Under the pieces are notes generated by a model. That model was not told the origin of the DNA and did not search any database. It saw only the letters and a program-made list of their open reading frames with translations. The translations under genes were made by a program, and so were the position numbers. From NCBI RefSeq assembly GCF_001578885.1, contig NZ_KQ969495.1, positions 1,037,123-1,101,122 of the forward strand: a stretch of 64,000 nucleotides of DNA, written 5' to 3'. The DNA comes from Streptococcus sp. DD12 (lineage in GTDB: Bacteria > Bacillota > Bacilli > Lactobacillales > Streptococcaceae). Shown in pieces: positions 18,965-29,424 of the stretch; within the stretch, counting starts at the first letter, position 1, and the number at the start of each line of letters is the position of its first letter.

Positions 18965-19360
18965 TTAAAAAGGCAAGCTTTCTGCTTCTAAAACAAGGTC
19001 AGACAAGGCTTCGCCTTTATCTTGTTGCCGCTGTTCTCGCTGGCTACGGCTTTCAAGAAATTGAAAGCTTTGCCCCAGCACTTCCATGGTGTAATGCTGT
19101 TGTCCGTCTTTTTCGTAGCGGTCTGTCCGCAACTCGCCTTCAACAGTCAACAAGCTCCCTTTACTCCCATAAGACCCCAGAGTTTCTGCCAGACGTCCCC
19201 AGAAGGTAATGGACACAAAATCCGCTTCTTGTTTGCCATCAGCAGACTTGTAGCGGCGATTAACAGCCAGACGAATCTGACAGACCGACCGCTCTTTAAC
19301 CGTTTTACGCACCTGAGGTTGGGCCGTCAAACGCCCAATCAATACAACTCTATTATACAT
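18965..19360 (-). CDS. ssbB: Single-stranded DNA-binding protein SsbB (competence type)
   Basis: 131 aa, with the OB-fold residues MYNRVVLIGRLT, VNRRYKSADGKQEADF and the WGRLAET segment. Length, the short C-terminal tail (LVLEAESLPF) and its position without rpsF/rpsR neighbours identify the competence paralogue SsbB rather than the housekeeping SsbA. In naturally transformable streptococci SsbB stores incoming ssDNA and is a marker of the SigX regulon. Accordingly, a competence-box variant lies 20 nt before the ATG. Good AGGAGG ribosome site. Confidence 0.92.
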   Translation of the reverse strand: MYNRVVLIGRLTAQPQVRKTVKERSVCQIRLAVNRRYKSADGKQEADFVSITFWGRLAETLGSYGSKGSLLTVEGELRTDRYEKDGQQHYTMEVLGQSFQFLESRSQREQRQQDKGEALSDLVLEAESLPF

Positions 19361-19380
19361 TTATCTTCCTCCTACCTTTC

Positions 19381-19388
19381 TATTCGAA
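19381..19388 (-). promoter_or_regulatory. Competence (SigX/ComX) box variant before ssbB
   Basis: Minus-strand TTCGAATA, one base from the streptococcal cin-box TACGAATA, continuing GAAAGG toward the ribosome site. The distance to the ATG (20 nt) is nearly the same as at the perfect box at 26105-26112 (21 nt). Confidence 0.7.
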
Positions 19389-19403
19389 AAGAGTAGCAGA
19401 AAA

Positions 19404-20462
19404 TTAATCCAAAGATGATTTCGATTGCAAAGTATACTGCCCTTGCTTCCAGATAAAGGTCAAATAAACAGAAGATAGCCTATTTTCAGGTGTGTCATTA
19501 TCCCGATAGGTGACCGTCAAGACCTGGTCAAATTGCCCGTCTGTTGTACTAGTAAGTCTTACTTTGGCCGACGAAGGTAAGCCGTGCTGCGCCTGGATAC
19601 GTGACCAAGAGCTGCCCCTACCATCACCTATCCCTACCTTTAAAGCTTCAAAAGATTCCCTAGTCCAATCTGACTGATAAGTCGCCTGTGTCCTGACCGA
19701 TTTATCCAGATTGTCAGCCTGCCCTGCCTTGAGGTAGAAATGCCCCTTATCCTCACTAAAAACTAAGGTGACCGTCTGTGACGTATCTGCTAGATTAACA
19801 TAAACCAGTTGTAGGTCGCCAGCTACCATCTGACTCTGAGAAGCCAAACCACGTTCACGTATCACCTGTCTAAGTGGCGTAGGATGGCTCCCCTCAAAAC
19901 GATACTGCTTAAAAGACTTGGTCGTCCAGTTGAAGGTTGCATCTTCTTGGGCATAGTGTGACGGCTCACGGCTATCTGGGAAAACATTAGCCACCTCTAA
20001 GCCTTGATAGAGCAAAATTCCGCTATTTAGGACTAAACTAAGACTCACAAGAGCCAAGGTCAACCAAGCTAACCAGGTTTTGCCCCCTACTTTTAAGCAT
20101 CCCACTAAGTAAAGCAGAAAAAGGACAAAGGAAAAAGCAAGGCTTCCCCAAGTCCAGGGCCAAGGCAAAAGCAAAAAGGAAAAAGGAAGCAGTAACCCAA
20201 GCCCTAAAGCAAGCCAACTAATCCAAGACCAGGGAAGCCCCTTGTCAGCAAAATCCGGCTCATGAAACTGTGGGCTGGTAAGGGGTGTGAGTTGAGGTTG
20301 CCAAACGTAACCAAGGGGCCTCTGCTCGGCCTCAAGATGAGCGCTGTCATTGATAGTAGCCAGGTCAAAGTTTCGGCGGCTGGCCTCTAAAAACTCATCT
20401 GGGTTAGGTTTTCGCCCCATGTGTTTTTCAAAAGCCAATGCCCAGTTTTCTTTAGGCGTCAT
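19404..20462 (-). CDS. Membrane protein with two BLIP/SmpA-like repeats, paralogue of the next gene
   Basis: 352 aa, unknown function. It starts with a cytoplasmic segment of the form MTPKE-W-AFE-HGRKP-P-EF. Three or four Trp/Leu-rich membrane helices lie around residues 75-150, then an extracellular part with two repeats each beginning FNWT-KSF / SDWT-ESF and resembling small beta-lactamase-inhibitor-like (DUF3862/SmpA) folds. I start at 20462, where AGGAG is well placed. It lacks the acidic linker seen in its paralogue. Tandem duplication with the upstream gene is clear. Confidence 0.78.
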   Translation of the reverse strand: MTPKENWALAFEKHMGRKPNPDEFLEASRRNFDLATINDSAHLEAEQRPLGYVWQPQLTPLTSPQFHEPDFADKGLPWSWISWLALGLGLLLPFSFLLLPWPWTWGSLAFSFVLFLLYLVGCLKVGGKTWLAWLTLALVSLSLVLNSGILLYQGLEVANVFPDSREPSHYAQEDATFNWTTKSFKQYRFEGSHPTPLRQVIRERGLASQSQMVAGDLQLVYVNLADTSQTVTLVFSEDKGHFYLKAGQADNLDKSVRTQATYQSDWTRESFEALKVGIGDGRGSSWSRIQAQHGLPSSAKVRLTSTTDGQFDQVLTVTYRDNDTPENRLSSVYLTFIWKQGQYTLQSKSSLD

Positions 20463-20536
20463 TTCATCTCCTTTTGTCACAAAAAATGCCTGCCAGAAAG
20501 CGACTGGTCAAGCACTTTTTCTATTTGGTAGAACAC

Positions 20537-21745
20537 TTAGTCATCAGAACCGTATTTATAGGTCAAGTAAAAGCTGTCGTCAACTTTTTCAAAATCAAGG
20601 CTCACGTATTGCAACTTGTCTTCGGTATCATAGTCAGAGTAAGTAATAGACAAGCGTTCTCCAAAACCATTCCCACTATTGTTGATTACCATTTGGACGT
20701 CTGTTGGGTTACCGTGTTTATCCACGATATCCTTTAATGTGGTGCCTGTTTTGCTGTCTTCACCAGACTCCTGAACCTTCAAAGCTTCATAGTCTGACTT
20801 GGTCCAGTTAGACGTGTAGCTGTCGCTGTCTTGGGCTTCAACAGGAGCTTTGCTGATATTGGTCGCATAACCAGTCATTAAGACATAGTGCCCTTCATCA
20901 TCCTTACGGAAGGTCAAACTGACACTCTTAGTCGTATCGCCTGACTTCCCTGAATAATCCAGAGTCAGACTCTCTGTACCAACCGTCCCTCTTGTTGCTT
21001 TCCCATATTTTTTGACAATAGTTGTCAGACGTGTTCCCGCATACTTGTTGCTAAACTTCAATGCCCTAAAATCTTTTTCAGTCCATTTGAAGGCAGCATC
21101 TTCATCGACATAATTATCAATGTCAGAGCTGTCTTTACCCGAATCATTGGACTCCACTTCTTCGATGACTTCAATGGCTTCTTGGGCTTGTGATCCCACA
21201 GCTAAAAGCTGTTTGGTCAAAACGGTTCCTGCTGTTCCCATAAACAAGACCAAAGACACAGCAAAGGCAATGATACTAAGGACTTTATTGGATTTCTTCA
21301 AATCTAGGATAAAGAATACCAAGCCTGCAGTAGCTGTCGCTAATGACAAAGCCACAAAAAGCCAAGCGAGGGGAACTGGCACAACCAAAGCGACAACCAA
21401 GAAAATCACAGCACCTACTAAGATAATTGTCGGTGGAATGATGCTTGCCTTATCTTGCTGGCTGGCCGCAGCTACCGGCTCAGGCTGGCCTTGGAAAGCA
21501 GGCTGAGCTGCTTCAACCGCTGTTGCTTTTGTTTTTTCCTGTACTTCTGGAGCGTCAAGCTGACTTGCTTCTGCAATGGCTTGAGGGGCTTGAGTGACTG
21601 GCTCCTCCTGTGCTTGGGGAGTTTCTGGCGTCACAAGATCAGTTACGTCAAAATCAACTGCCTTAGCAGCTTGAAATTCTTGTGGAGACGGCTTACGGCC
21701 GTGACGATTTTCAAAGGCATTAAGCCACTTTTCTTTTGGGGTCAT
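20537..21745 (-). CDS. Membrane protein with two BLIP/SmpA-like repeats, upstream paralogue
   Basis: 402 aa, unknown function. It has the same N-terminal module as its neighbour (MTPKEKWLNAFE, then GRKPSPQEF). An Ala/Gln/Glu/Pro-rich linker follows at about 40-105, then hydrophobic helices at 105-185 and an extracellular region with two repeats (FKWTEKDFRALKF and SNWTKSDYEALKV), each followed by a T-x-L-x-x-I-V-x-K-x-G element. Repeats of this kind occur in inhibitor-like and envelope-sensing proteins. The first 25 residues are so alike in both genes that they probably form a shared binding module. Confidence 0.8.
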   Translation of the reverse strand: MTPKEKWLNAFENRHGRKPSPQEFQAAKAVDFDVTDLVTPETPQAQEEPVTQAPQAIAEASQLDAPEVQEKTKATAVEAAQPAFQGQPEPVAAASQQDKASIIPPTIILVGAVIFLVVALVVPVPLAWLFVALSLATATAGLVFFILDLKKSNKVLSIIAFAVSLVLFMGTAGTVLTKQLLAVGSQAQEAIEVIEEVESNDSGKDSSDIDNYVDEDAAFKWTEKDFRALKFSNKYAGTRLTTIVKKYGKATRGTVGTESLTLDYSGKSGDTTKSVSLTFRKDDEGHYVLMTGYATNISKAPVEAQDSDSYTSNWTKSDYEALKVQESGEDSKTGTTLKDIVDKHGNPTDVQMVINNSGNGFGERLSITYSDYDTEDKLQYVSLDFEKVDDSFYLTYKYGSDD

Positions 21746-21799
21746 TTTATCTCCTTAATATAAAATAGTAGTTACAAAACAAGGGGTGGGGGCTTCCTT

Positions 21800-22495
21800 C
21801 TAGGATTGATAAGCTTTGAGGAAATTCAAAACCAGTTGGGCAGAACGCTTGCCGGCTTCAAAGATGAAATCATCAAAGGACACCTGAGCGTCATGGTCAG
21901 CCGTATCGCTCATGCTCCGTACCACCATGACGGGTAGTCCGACCGCCTGAGCTGCTTGGGCGATGGCGGCACCTTCCATTTCGACCGCCAGAACGTCTGG
22001 GAAATGTTCTTTGATTGCCGCTACCCGTTCAGGGTCAGCCACAAAACTATCGCCTGTAGCAATTAAGCCTTGGTGGCAGGTCATCCCTTCTGCCTGAGCA
22101 ACTTGACGAAAACAGTCCAGCATTGTCTGGTCGGCAGAAAAATACAGGTCTTGTTGCGCCATTTGCCCATAAGCATAGCCGAAAGCGGTGACGTCCACGT
22201 CGTGGTAGACAAGCTTTTCTGAAAGGACCAAGTCCCCGACAGCAATTCCGGGTGCTACAGCTCCCGCTGAACCCGTGTTAATGATGGCTTGCACCCCAAA
22301 GTGGTCAGCTAAAACAGCCACACTCATGGCCGACATAACCTTACCAATACCACTTTGCACAAGTACCACATCCTGTTGACCTAACCGCCCTTGAGAATAG
22401 GTCACGCCCAAAACCTCGTGATCCTCTCGCTCCTCTAGGTGGTAGCGCAAAAAGGCGAGTTCTTCAGCCATAGCTGCAATAATTCCAATTGTCAT
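21800..22495 (-). CDS. mtnN: 5'-methylthioadenosine/S-adenosylhomocysteine nucleosidase
   Basis: 231 aa (Pfs/MTAN). It contains the start MTIGIIAAMAEELAFL, NTGSAGAV near residues 77-84, the substrate-site VEMEGAAIAQ near 172-181 and the catalytic Asp in RSMSDTAD. It cleaves MTA and SAH, recycling methionine and supplying the LuxS pathway. Last gene of the glmU-nudF-macP-mtnN operon. Confidence 0.96.
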   Translation of the reverse strand: MTIGIIAAMAEELAFLRYHLEEREDHEVLGVTYSQGRLGQQDVVLVQSGIGKVMSAMSVAVLADHFGVQAIINTGSAGAVAPGIAVGDLVLSEKLVYHDVDVTAFGYAYGQMAQQDLYFSADQTMLDCFRQVAQAEGMTCHQGLIATGDSFVADPERVAAIKEHFPDVLAVEMEGAAIAQAAQAVGLPVMVVRSMSDTADHDAQVSFDDFIFEAGKRSAQLVLNFLKAYQS

Positions 22496-22504
22496 CTCGT
22501 CTCC

Positions 22505-22819
22505 TTACCAGTTAAAGATTGCATAAATTAAAATAGCCAATAAAACCAAAACAATCACGAAAAAGCGGTTGAGTTTGCTCTGAAAGACATTGCGTTTTTC
22601 ATTTTCAATTCGTCTACTCTTATAGACTTTCTCATGCGAAGGTTCTTCTGCCCAATCCTCTTGCCTGTCGTCCAAGACAAAGGTCCGAGTCGCATCCAAG
22701 TCTACTGGCTCATCCGGTATCAGTTGCCCTGGCATGACCTTGGTCGCCTCAGGGTCTTCATCGTATGCACCACGATTGGCTCGGGCAATAATCTCATCTG
22801 TCAATAAGGGTTTTCCCAT
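22505..22819 (-). CDS. macP: MacP-like activator of PBP2a
   Basis: 104 aa. The N-terminus GKPLLTDEIIARANRG is characteristic, and a single C-terminal membrane helix (about residues 83-102) ends the protein. In pneumococcus MacP is a membrane-bound cofactor that activates the synthase PBP2a and is phosphorylated by StkP on a Thr in a short E-T-K-V context; here the matching residue would be Thr26 (EATKV). Position between nudF and mtnN is the same as in pneumococcus. StkP and PhpP are also encoded in this window. Confidence 0.87.
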   Translation of the reverse strand: MGKPLLTDEIIARANRGAYDEDPEATKVMPGQLIPDEPVDLDATRTFVLDDRQEDWAEEPSHEKVYKSRRIENEKRNVFQSKLNRFFVIVLVLLAILIYAIFNW

Positions 22820-22844
22820 AGCATTTCCTCCTTTTCAGACGGGG

Positions 22845-23414
22845 TTAAGACTCAGACTGACCTAAAGTTTCAGCGAGGTTGAGCTGGGCGTATTGTATCG
22901 CAATGATGGTCTTTGCATCTTTAATGTGCCCTTGGGCGATTAACTCCAAAGCCTCAGCCAAAGTCACTTCTAACAGCTCCAAGGTTTCATCAGGGTCATG
23001 TGGACGTGGGTTGGTCACCCGGGTCAACTGTTCCCCTAAAAAGAGTGTTATCTCCTCATTGCAAAATCCAATGGCTGAGTAAAACTGAGCAATCTGTCGC
23101 AAGTCTCCTGTGTAGTGGGTTTCCTCTTCGAGTTCTCGCAAGGCCGCAGCCTTTTTATCCCTCGCTTCACCAGGTTCAAGTTTCCCAGCAGGAATTTCGA
23201 TAGAAACTTCTTCAACAGCCTTACGGTATTGCTTGACCAAGACGATGCGACCTTCTGGCGTAATGGCCAAGACACTGACACCGCCATTATGGAGAATAAT
23301 TTCGCGGTAGCTTTCCCCCTTCTTATCTGGCAGGGCAACCTTGTCTTTTACCAAGTGTACGACGGCACCTTGAAAAATTTCCTCACGCGCAATTGTTTTT
23401 TCTTCAAAATCCAT
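22845..23414 (-). CDS. nudF: Nudix hydrolase, ADP-ribose pyrophosphatase type
   Basis: 189 aa. The Nudix box lies around residues 77-101 (GKLEPGE ... RELEEET). The Gly that normally follows EEx is His100 here, a small departure from consensus. PAGKLEPGE and the preceding EIPAG are typical of ADP-ribose diphosphatases. It sits 4 nt after glmU in the operon glmU-nudF-macP-mtnN. Confidence 0.9.
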   Translation of the reverse strand: MDFEEKTIAREEIFQGAVVHLVKDKVALPDKKGESYREIILHNGGVSVLAITPEGRIVLVKQYRKAVEEVSIEIPAGKLEPGEARDKKAAALRELEEETHYTGDLRQIAQFYSAIGFCNEEITLFLGEQLTRVTNPRPHDPDETLELLEVTLAEALELIAQGHIKDAKTIIAIQYAQLNLAETLGQSES

Positions 23415-23418
23415 AAGG

Positions 23419-24849
<1,431 letters not shown>

Positions 24850-24888
24850 CTAGGAAAAAGCAAGGGCCAGCAGAAGTCATGCCTTTTT

Positions 24889-24897
24889 ATTTTATCA
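24889..24897 (-). promoter_or_regulatory. Extended -10 promoter of the glmU operon
   Basis: Minus-strand TGATAAAAT, 87 nt before the glmU ATG. There is no good -35. Confidence 0.45.
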
Positions 24898-24916
24898 TAA
24901 ATTTACCATCTTAGAC

Positions 24917-25903
24917 CTACTGTAAAGAAATTGTTAACTCTGACATATCCTTAGCAGCTGCTTCAAGAATCGCCATGACATCACGGCTGTGAGCGATAGC
25001 CTTGGCTGCCGCCTCTTTATCTTGATGGGCTAAAATCGTTACAAAGTGACGGAATTCTGCCTCCATGCGGTGTTGCTCTGAGGCTAAAGACACGGTCTCT
25101 ATCTCCCCTTGCAAGGCTTGATAGGTTACTGGCCCCAAGCTATTGGCAGCCCCTCGCATGTCTAATCTGCCTTGATTTCCCTGGATACTGAGGCCATTTC
25201 TTCCCCAACTATCCTTGGCTCCGATAGCCACCGCCTTAAAACTCGGGTAATCCAAGAGCAAAATCCCTGAGGTATCGACACCACGCCAAAGGTTCGGGTG
25301 ATAGGTCACTGCCTGTGGACGACCAAAAAGCCCCACCAGCAGATGAATCGTATAGATTGTGATATCCCGCAAGGCACCACCACCTTTTTGAGGGTCAAAA
25401 GCTGGGGGTAACTCGCCTGCCATAAAGCGGTCATAACGTGAAGAATACTGAGAATAGTTAGCTGTGACAAGCTTTATCTCACCTAAAGCACTTAGGTGTT
25501 TTTTCAGCTCAAAAAAAGCAGGCAGGTACTGATTGGTAATTGCTTCTAGCAAAAAAAGGTCGCGAGCTTGGGCCAAGTTTACCAAGTCATCATATTCTGC
25601 CAAGGTCAAGGTAAAGGGTTTTTCACAGATGACATGCTTTCCTGCCAATAGCGCCAAACGACTGTAGTCATAGTGCAAATGGTTGGGCAAGGCGACATAA
25701 ACCGTATCCACGTCTGGATTGGTTAAAATGTCCTCTAACGTAGCAGTATACTGCTTAATCCCATAACGTTCAGCTAATTCGGCTGCCTGAGGCAAACTCT
25801 TAGGGGTCGATAGGATGGCTTCTAGTGAAATGTCTTCTAGCCCCGCCAAGACTGGCAGAACTTCTTGCACGATCATTCCCGTTCCAAAGATAGCTAACTG
25901 CAT
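24917..25903 (-). CDS. Gfo/Idh/MocA family oxidoreductase
   Basis: 328 aa NAD(P)-dependent dehydrogenase of unknown sugar or polyol substrate. The Rossmann start IFGTGMIVQEVLPVL is visible, and the family's EKPF motif (HVICEKPFTL) lies near residues 88-98, carrying the catalytic Lys. The conserved middle (GGGALRDITIYTIHLL) supplies the substrate-side His. Monocistronic as far as I can see. Confidence 0.88.
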   Translation of the reverse strand: MQLAIFGTGMIVQEVLPVLAGLEDISLEAILSTPKSLPQAAELAERYGIKQYTATLEDILTNPDVDTVYVALPNHLHYDYSRLALLAGKHVICEKPFTLTLAEYDDLVNLAQARDLFLLEAITNQYLPAFFELKKHLSALGEIKLVTANYSQYSSRYDRFMAGELPPAFDPQKGGGALRDITIYTIHLLVGLFGRPQAVTYHPNLWRGVDTSGILLLDYPSFKAVAIGAKDSWGRNGLSIQGNQGRLDMRGAANSLGPVTYQALQGEIETVSLASEQHRMEAEFRHFVTILAHQDKEAAAKAIAHSRDVMAILEAAAKDMSELTISLQ

Positions 25904-25970
25904 GTTTTCACTCCTTTTCTATCTACTATAGCATATTTGGGGCTTTCTTGGTAGGGTTTTCAAAGACTTA

Positions 25971-26007
25971 AAAAAACAAAAGACTGCATCCGTGACTGCA
26001 ATCTTTT
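25971..26007 (-). terminator. Terminator of the competence-box micropeptide transcript
   Basis: On the minus strand AAAAGA-T-TGCA pairs with TGCA-G-TCTTTT around GTCACGGA, followed by GTTTTTTT. It ends a transcript of only about 130 nt starting at the box at 26105-26112. Confidence 0.85.
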
Positions 26008-26041
26008 AACCTCTTCATGCCTTCAAAAATATATCCGTAAC

Positions 26042-26083
26042 TTACATACGGAACAACCACCAAGCAATAAAAGACCAGTTCAT
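26042..26083 (-). CDS. 13-codon ORF (double-Trp micropeptide) behind a competence box
   Basis: The frame reads MNWSFIAWWLFRM. It is preceded by TAAGGAGGTGA, an 11-nt perfect complement of the 16S rRNA 3' end, five bases from the ATG. A perfect SigX box (TACGAATA) lies 21 nt upstream of the ATG and an intrinsic terminator closes the transcript about 35 nt after the stop. The peptide is very hydrophobic, with three Trp and two Phe and one positive charge near the end; it could be a secreted signal, a membrane-active peptide or a leader peptide. I do not recognise it. The small size means that translation is inferred from the ribosome site alone. Confidence 0.55.
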   Translation of the reverse strand: MNWSFIAWWLFRM

Positions 26084-26104
26084 GTTCTCACCTCCTTACC
26101 TATC

Positions 26105-26112
26105 TATTCGTA
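26105..26112 (-). promoter_or_regulatory. Perfect competence (SigX/ComX) box before the micropeptide
   Basis: Minus-strand TACGAATA in the context CTTACGAATAGA. A T-rich stretch lies upstream, as at the other boxes. It is intergenic, 45 nt after the stop of the FemABX gene. Confidence 0.75.
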
Positions 26113-26157
26113 AGGAGAAATAAGAAACCCAATCTTTTAGACTTTTTTTGCATTTTG

Positions 26158-27390
26158 CTAACGGCCTAAAAGTTTCTTAAGCCCTTGTATCAGTTTGTAT
26201 TTCAAGGGATTTGGGTAGTAACGAAAGGTTCCCATTTTGCGGACAATTGACCCCTTAAAGTTTTGCTTGAAGCGAAATACACCATCTGACCCATCAAAGA
26301 CACCCATAATCCCCAGAAAGCTGTAAAAGCTAATGCCCCGTTGAATGGCTTGGGTCATCACGTGTTCTTGCAAAAGAGCTGGCGCATAAAAGCGATTGAA
26401 CTCTGGGTAAGACCCACTAAAGAGATAGACAGCCTCCTGGTCCGTGTAGATAAAGAGACTGACTGCCAGCACCTGGTCCTTGGTCCCATAGCGTTCGATG
26501 AGTTCCTGTGCCTCTACGATACGTTTGGCAAAGGTAGCTAGCTGGGCCTTTAATTCCCGCGCTTGGTTTTGAAATTTTGGGGAACTTTCTTGGCCAACAA
26601 ACCGTTCTTCCAGTTTGGCTAACTTGTCTTGCAATTTGGCTTGGTCTTCTTCGAGGTGTTGCGCATAGGCTTGAAAATTGAGCGTAGCAACCATAAATTC
26701 AGCCTTATCACCAAAGCTATCATAGAAGGCTTCATAGTAATCCAAAGGCTTATCGACATAGTCTCGCCGTTCTGAGGTGGCTTCTGTTACTGCCTTAAAA
26801 ATGGCTAATTCGTCACGCTTGAGTGGGCGAAGCTGGGTACCAAAACTAGCCGCCTTTTTCACCAAGGGTTTGCCTTTTTTACTAAAGGATTGGCGCAGGT
26901 TGGCCTTCGTTAAACCTGTCAAATCTTTGACATAATGCCAATCTGGTTCCCCACCTGGATAGCCAGTCTGTAAGCCATCAAACTGATAGCCAGCAGATGT
27001 GTAGGCTAAAATAAGTTCCTCATGAGCAGGTCCCGTCGCCTGCCCCATGTCATCAAAAGTTTGGTAGGTATCATAGGGTTTTAGGAGCAGTTCCAAGGCC
27101 CCGTTTGCTTTGGCATACTGAGCCAAGGCCTGCGCAAAATCTCCCAAATAGGTCCTATTCAGAGAGACTGGTCCCGAGTTCATCTCCATATGCAGGCCAC
27201 CTGTCATCGGCTTACTATATAGGACACCTGCGACCTGAAGAACCCCGTCCACACGAAGCCCCACGAAGTCCACGGTAAACCCACGTTTTTTTAGCAATTC
27301 AGCCATCTCAGGTGTTTGGGTAAAGGACGCTTGACGCGCTTTCTTTAAAAAACGTTGGTAGTCTGCAAGAGACAAAATTTCTAACTGCAT
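26158..27390 (-). CDS. FemABX aminoacyltransferase (MurM/MurN family)
   Basis: 410 aa. FemX fold with two GNAT-like halves split by a charged antiparallel coiled coil (about residues 225-300, QAYAQHLEEDQAKLQDKL onward), the arm typical of Fem proteins. The starts SFTQTPEMAELLKKRGF and GGLHMEMNSGP are as in streptococcal MurM/MurN. These enzymes use aminoacyl-tRNA to add Ala or Ser to the Lys side chain of lipid II, building the peptidoglycan cross-bridge. Which residue it adds cannot be told. It lies after stkP but behind a terminator. Confidence 0.88.
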   Translation of the reverse strand: MQLEILSLADYQRFLKKARQASFTQTPEMAELLKKRGFTVDFVGLRVDGVLQVAGVLYSKPMTGGLHMEMNSGPVSLNRTYLGDFAQALAQYAKANGALELLLKPYDTYQTFDDMGQATGPAHEELILAYTSAGYQFDGLQTGYPGGEPDWHYVKDLTGLTKANLRQSFSKKGKPLVKKAASFGTQLRPLKRDELAIFKAVTEATSERRDYVDKPLDYYEAFYDSFGDKAEFMVATLNFQAYAQHLEEDQAKLQDKLAKLEERFVGQESSPKFQNQARELKAQLATFAKRIVEAQELIERYGTKDQVLAVSLFIYTDQEAVYLFSGSYPEFNRFYAPALLQEHVMTQAIQRGISFYSFLGIMGVFDGSDGVFRFKQNFKGSIVRKMGTFRYYPNPLKYKLIQGLKKLLGR

Positions 27391-27460
27391 CTTCTTCCTC
27401 TTTTTCTATTTCTACTAGTGTACCAAAAAAATCACTCAGGTGATAGTTCCAAGTCATTAC

Positions 27461-27491
27461 AAAAATAGCACCCCATAAGAGGATGCTATTT
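27461..27491 (-). terminator. Terminator of the gmk-stkP operon
   Basis: On the minus strand AAATAGCA-CC pairs with GG-TGCTATTT, followed by TTGT. It lies 24 nt after the stkP stop. Confidence 0.8.
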
Positions 27492-27514
27492 GTTGGGTTG
27501 ACTGAGGAAATCAT

Positions 27515-29422
27515 TTAAGAACCACCGCTGCTCGCACTTGATTCATTGGAACTACTTGAAGAGCTTTCCGATGAGGTGCTGCTAGTGGACTCCGAACTAT
27601 CGCTACTAGTCGTGACACTGCTTGAAGCAGTCGTTGAAGAACTGGTTGTTGTCTCAGTATTTGCCGTACTATCATAGAAGTACAGGTCAATGGTGTCTTC
27701 ATTAAGGTTAATGGTTGACCCATAGTAAGGGTATTGCCCTGAAACCAGATAATTGTTACCTAAGGCAGTCTGTGTCACGGTATTATTGACATGGATACGA
27801 ATACGTGATTTGTCAACACCAAGGTTGGTTAAGGTGTTAATGGCGTCTTCGTAGCTGTCTCCTACCAGGTTGGGCATGGTTGCTGTTGAAGCCTTCGCCA
27901 CCCGCAAGGTTAGCTTTTTACCCTCAGCCAAGTAATACTTGGTGCCTGATTTGATGCTTTGACTAATGACCTGGCCACTGTCATAATCAGAAGATTCCAC
28001 GCGTTTTATTTCAATGTTTGTGATACCAAGGTCAGCCAGAGAACTTTGGACATTATCAATATCTTGGCCTGTATAATCTGACAGGGTCACCGCTTGACCT
28101 CGCGAAATATAGAGGTCAATTTTAGAACCAGACTTTTTGCTGCTACCGCTCGCTGGATTGGTCCGAATGACCTTACCCGCTTCTACTGTGCTATCTTCAA
28201 CTTTGTTGACACTACCGACTTGGAGATTGGCATCTCGTATCGTTTTTTCCGCACTGGTCTGGTCTTGTCCCGCAACATCTGGTACCGTCACATTGCTGGT
28301 CTGGGTAAACATATTTGCCAATAGGGCAAGGACGATTCCCCCCACGAGGAGTCCCACGACCGCATAAAATACCTTCCGACGACGGCTGAGCCGTTTCTTT
28401 TGACGGTCAGTGGCTGGATTTGACGGTTTTTCCGTAGCAGATGAGGTTGCCTTAGAGGTTTCCTCTTTTTTCTCAGCGACAGGGACTGGCTTGCTCAGAT
28501 TTTCCGTCTTGATGGGTTGTGTCTGGGTTGTCACCTGATTAGGCCGAGAGCGTGGTGTCATTGGTGCAAATTCTAAACGTGGCTCATAGCTACGGATAGG
28601 GTCTAAGACAGTCATCAGGTCATTGGCCATTTCCATGGTTGACTTGTAACGGTCGTCCAAACGCTTGGCAGTCGCCTTTAAGACAACATTTTCCAGCGCC
28701 TGTGGCACATTGTGATTTTCAGCCATGAGCGATGGCAGAGGCTTTTGAAAATGCTGAAGCGCAATCGTAACCGCACTATCACCATCATAAGGGACATGCC
28801 CAGTCAGCATCTCATACAGCATAATCCCCATGGCATAGACATCACTTTGCACCGTAGCTTTCGACCCACGCGCCTGTTCAGGCGATAGGTAGTGCACAGA
28901 TCCCAACATAGAGTTTGTCTGTGTCAAGCTGGTTTCTGCAAAGGCCACAGCAATCCCAAAGTCAGTCACCTTGGCCACACCGTCTCGCGTGAGGAGCACA
29001 TTTTGTGGCTTAAGATCGCGGTGAATGATACCTTTTTGGTGGGCTAGGGTCATGGCAGACAAAATCTCTGACATAATCCGAATAGCCTCTTGGTTTGACA
29101 AAGGCGCACGGTCTTTGATGTAACGTTTCAAATCCGTCCCATCAACATATTCCATGGCCAAAAACTGTTGGCCATCTTCTTCACCAATATCACGAATACT
29201 AACGATATTGGGGTGATTTAATTCTGCCATGGCACGCGCTTCACGCTGAAAGCGCACCAAGGCTACTTGGTCGGTCTGGTAATTGGTGCGAAGGACTTTG
29301 ATGGCGACTTCTTCATTATCTAAAATGAGGTCATTGGCCAAATAGACATCTGCCATCCCCCCACGACCGATAACCTTGAGAATGCGGTAACGACCGGCAA
29401 AGAGTTTTCCGATTTCAATCAT
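27515..29422 (-). CDS. stkP: Serine/threonine protein kinase StkP/PknB with PASTA repeats
   Basis: 635 aa. The kinase domain (1-270) has [11 protein letters not shown] (19-29), Lys42, HRDLKPQN (134-141) and DFG (154-156). A juxtamembrane basic segment (341-350) and one membrane helix (351-372) follow. The outside part has three PASTA repeats (about 377-445, 446-513, 514-585) and then a 50-residue Ser/Thr-rich tail. Pneumococcal StkP has four PASTA units, so this is a three-unit form with a low-complexity extension. It senses cell-wall fragments and controls division; PhpP, 2 nt upstream, reverses it. Confidence 0.96.
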   Translation of the reverse strand: MIEIGKLFAGRYRILKVIGRGGMADVYLANDLILDNEEVAIKVLRTNYQTDQVALVRFQREARAMAELNHPNIVSIRDIGEEDGQQFLAMEYVDGTDLKRYIKDRAPLSNQEAIRIMSEILSAMTLAHQKGIIHRDLKPQNVLLTRDGVAKVTDFGIAVAFAETSLTQTNSMLGSVHYLSPEQARGSKATVQSDVYAMGIMLYEMLTGHVPYDGDSAVTIALQHFQKPLPSLMAENHNVPQALENVVLKATAKRLDDRYKSTMEMANDLMTVLDPIRSYEPRLEFAPMTPRSRPNQVTTQTQPIKTENLSKPVPVAEKKEETSKATSSATEKPSNPATDRQKKRLSRRRKVFYAVVGLLVGGIVLALLANMFTQTSNVTVPDVAGQDQTSAEKTIRDANLQVGSVNKVEDSTVEAGKVIRTNPASGSSKKSGSKIDLYISRGQAVTLSDYTGQDIDNVQSSLADLGITNIEIKRVESSDYDSGQVISQSIKSGTKYYLAEGKKLTLRVAKASTATMPNLVGDSYEDAINTLTNLGVDKSRIRIHVNNTVTQTALGNNYLVSGQYPYYGSTINLNEDTIDLYFYDSTANTETTTSSSTTASSSVTTSSDSSESTSSTSSESSSSSSNESSASSGGS

Positions 29423-29424
29423 GC

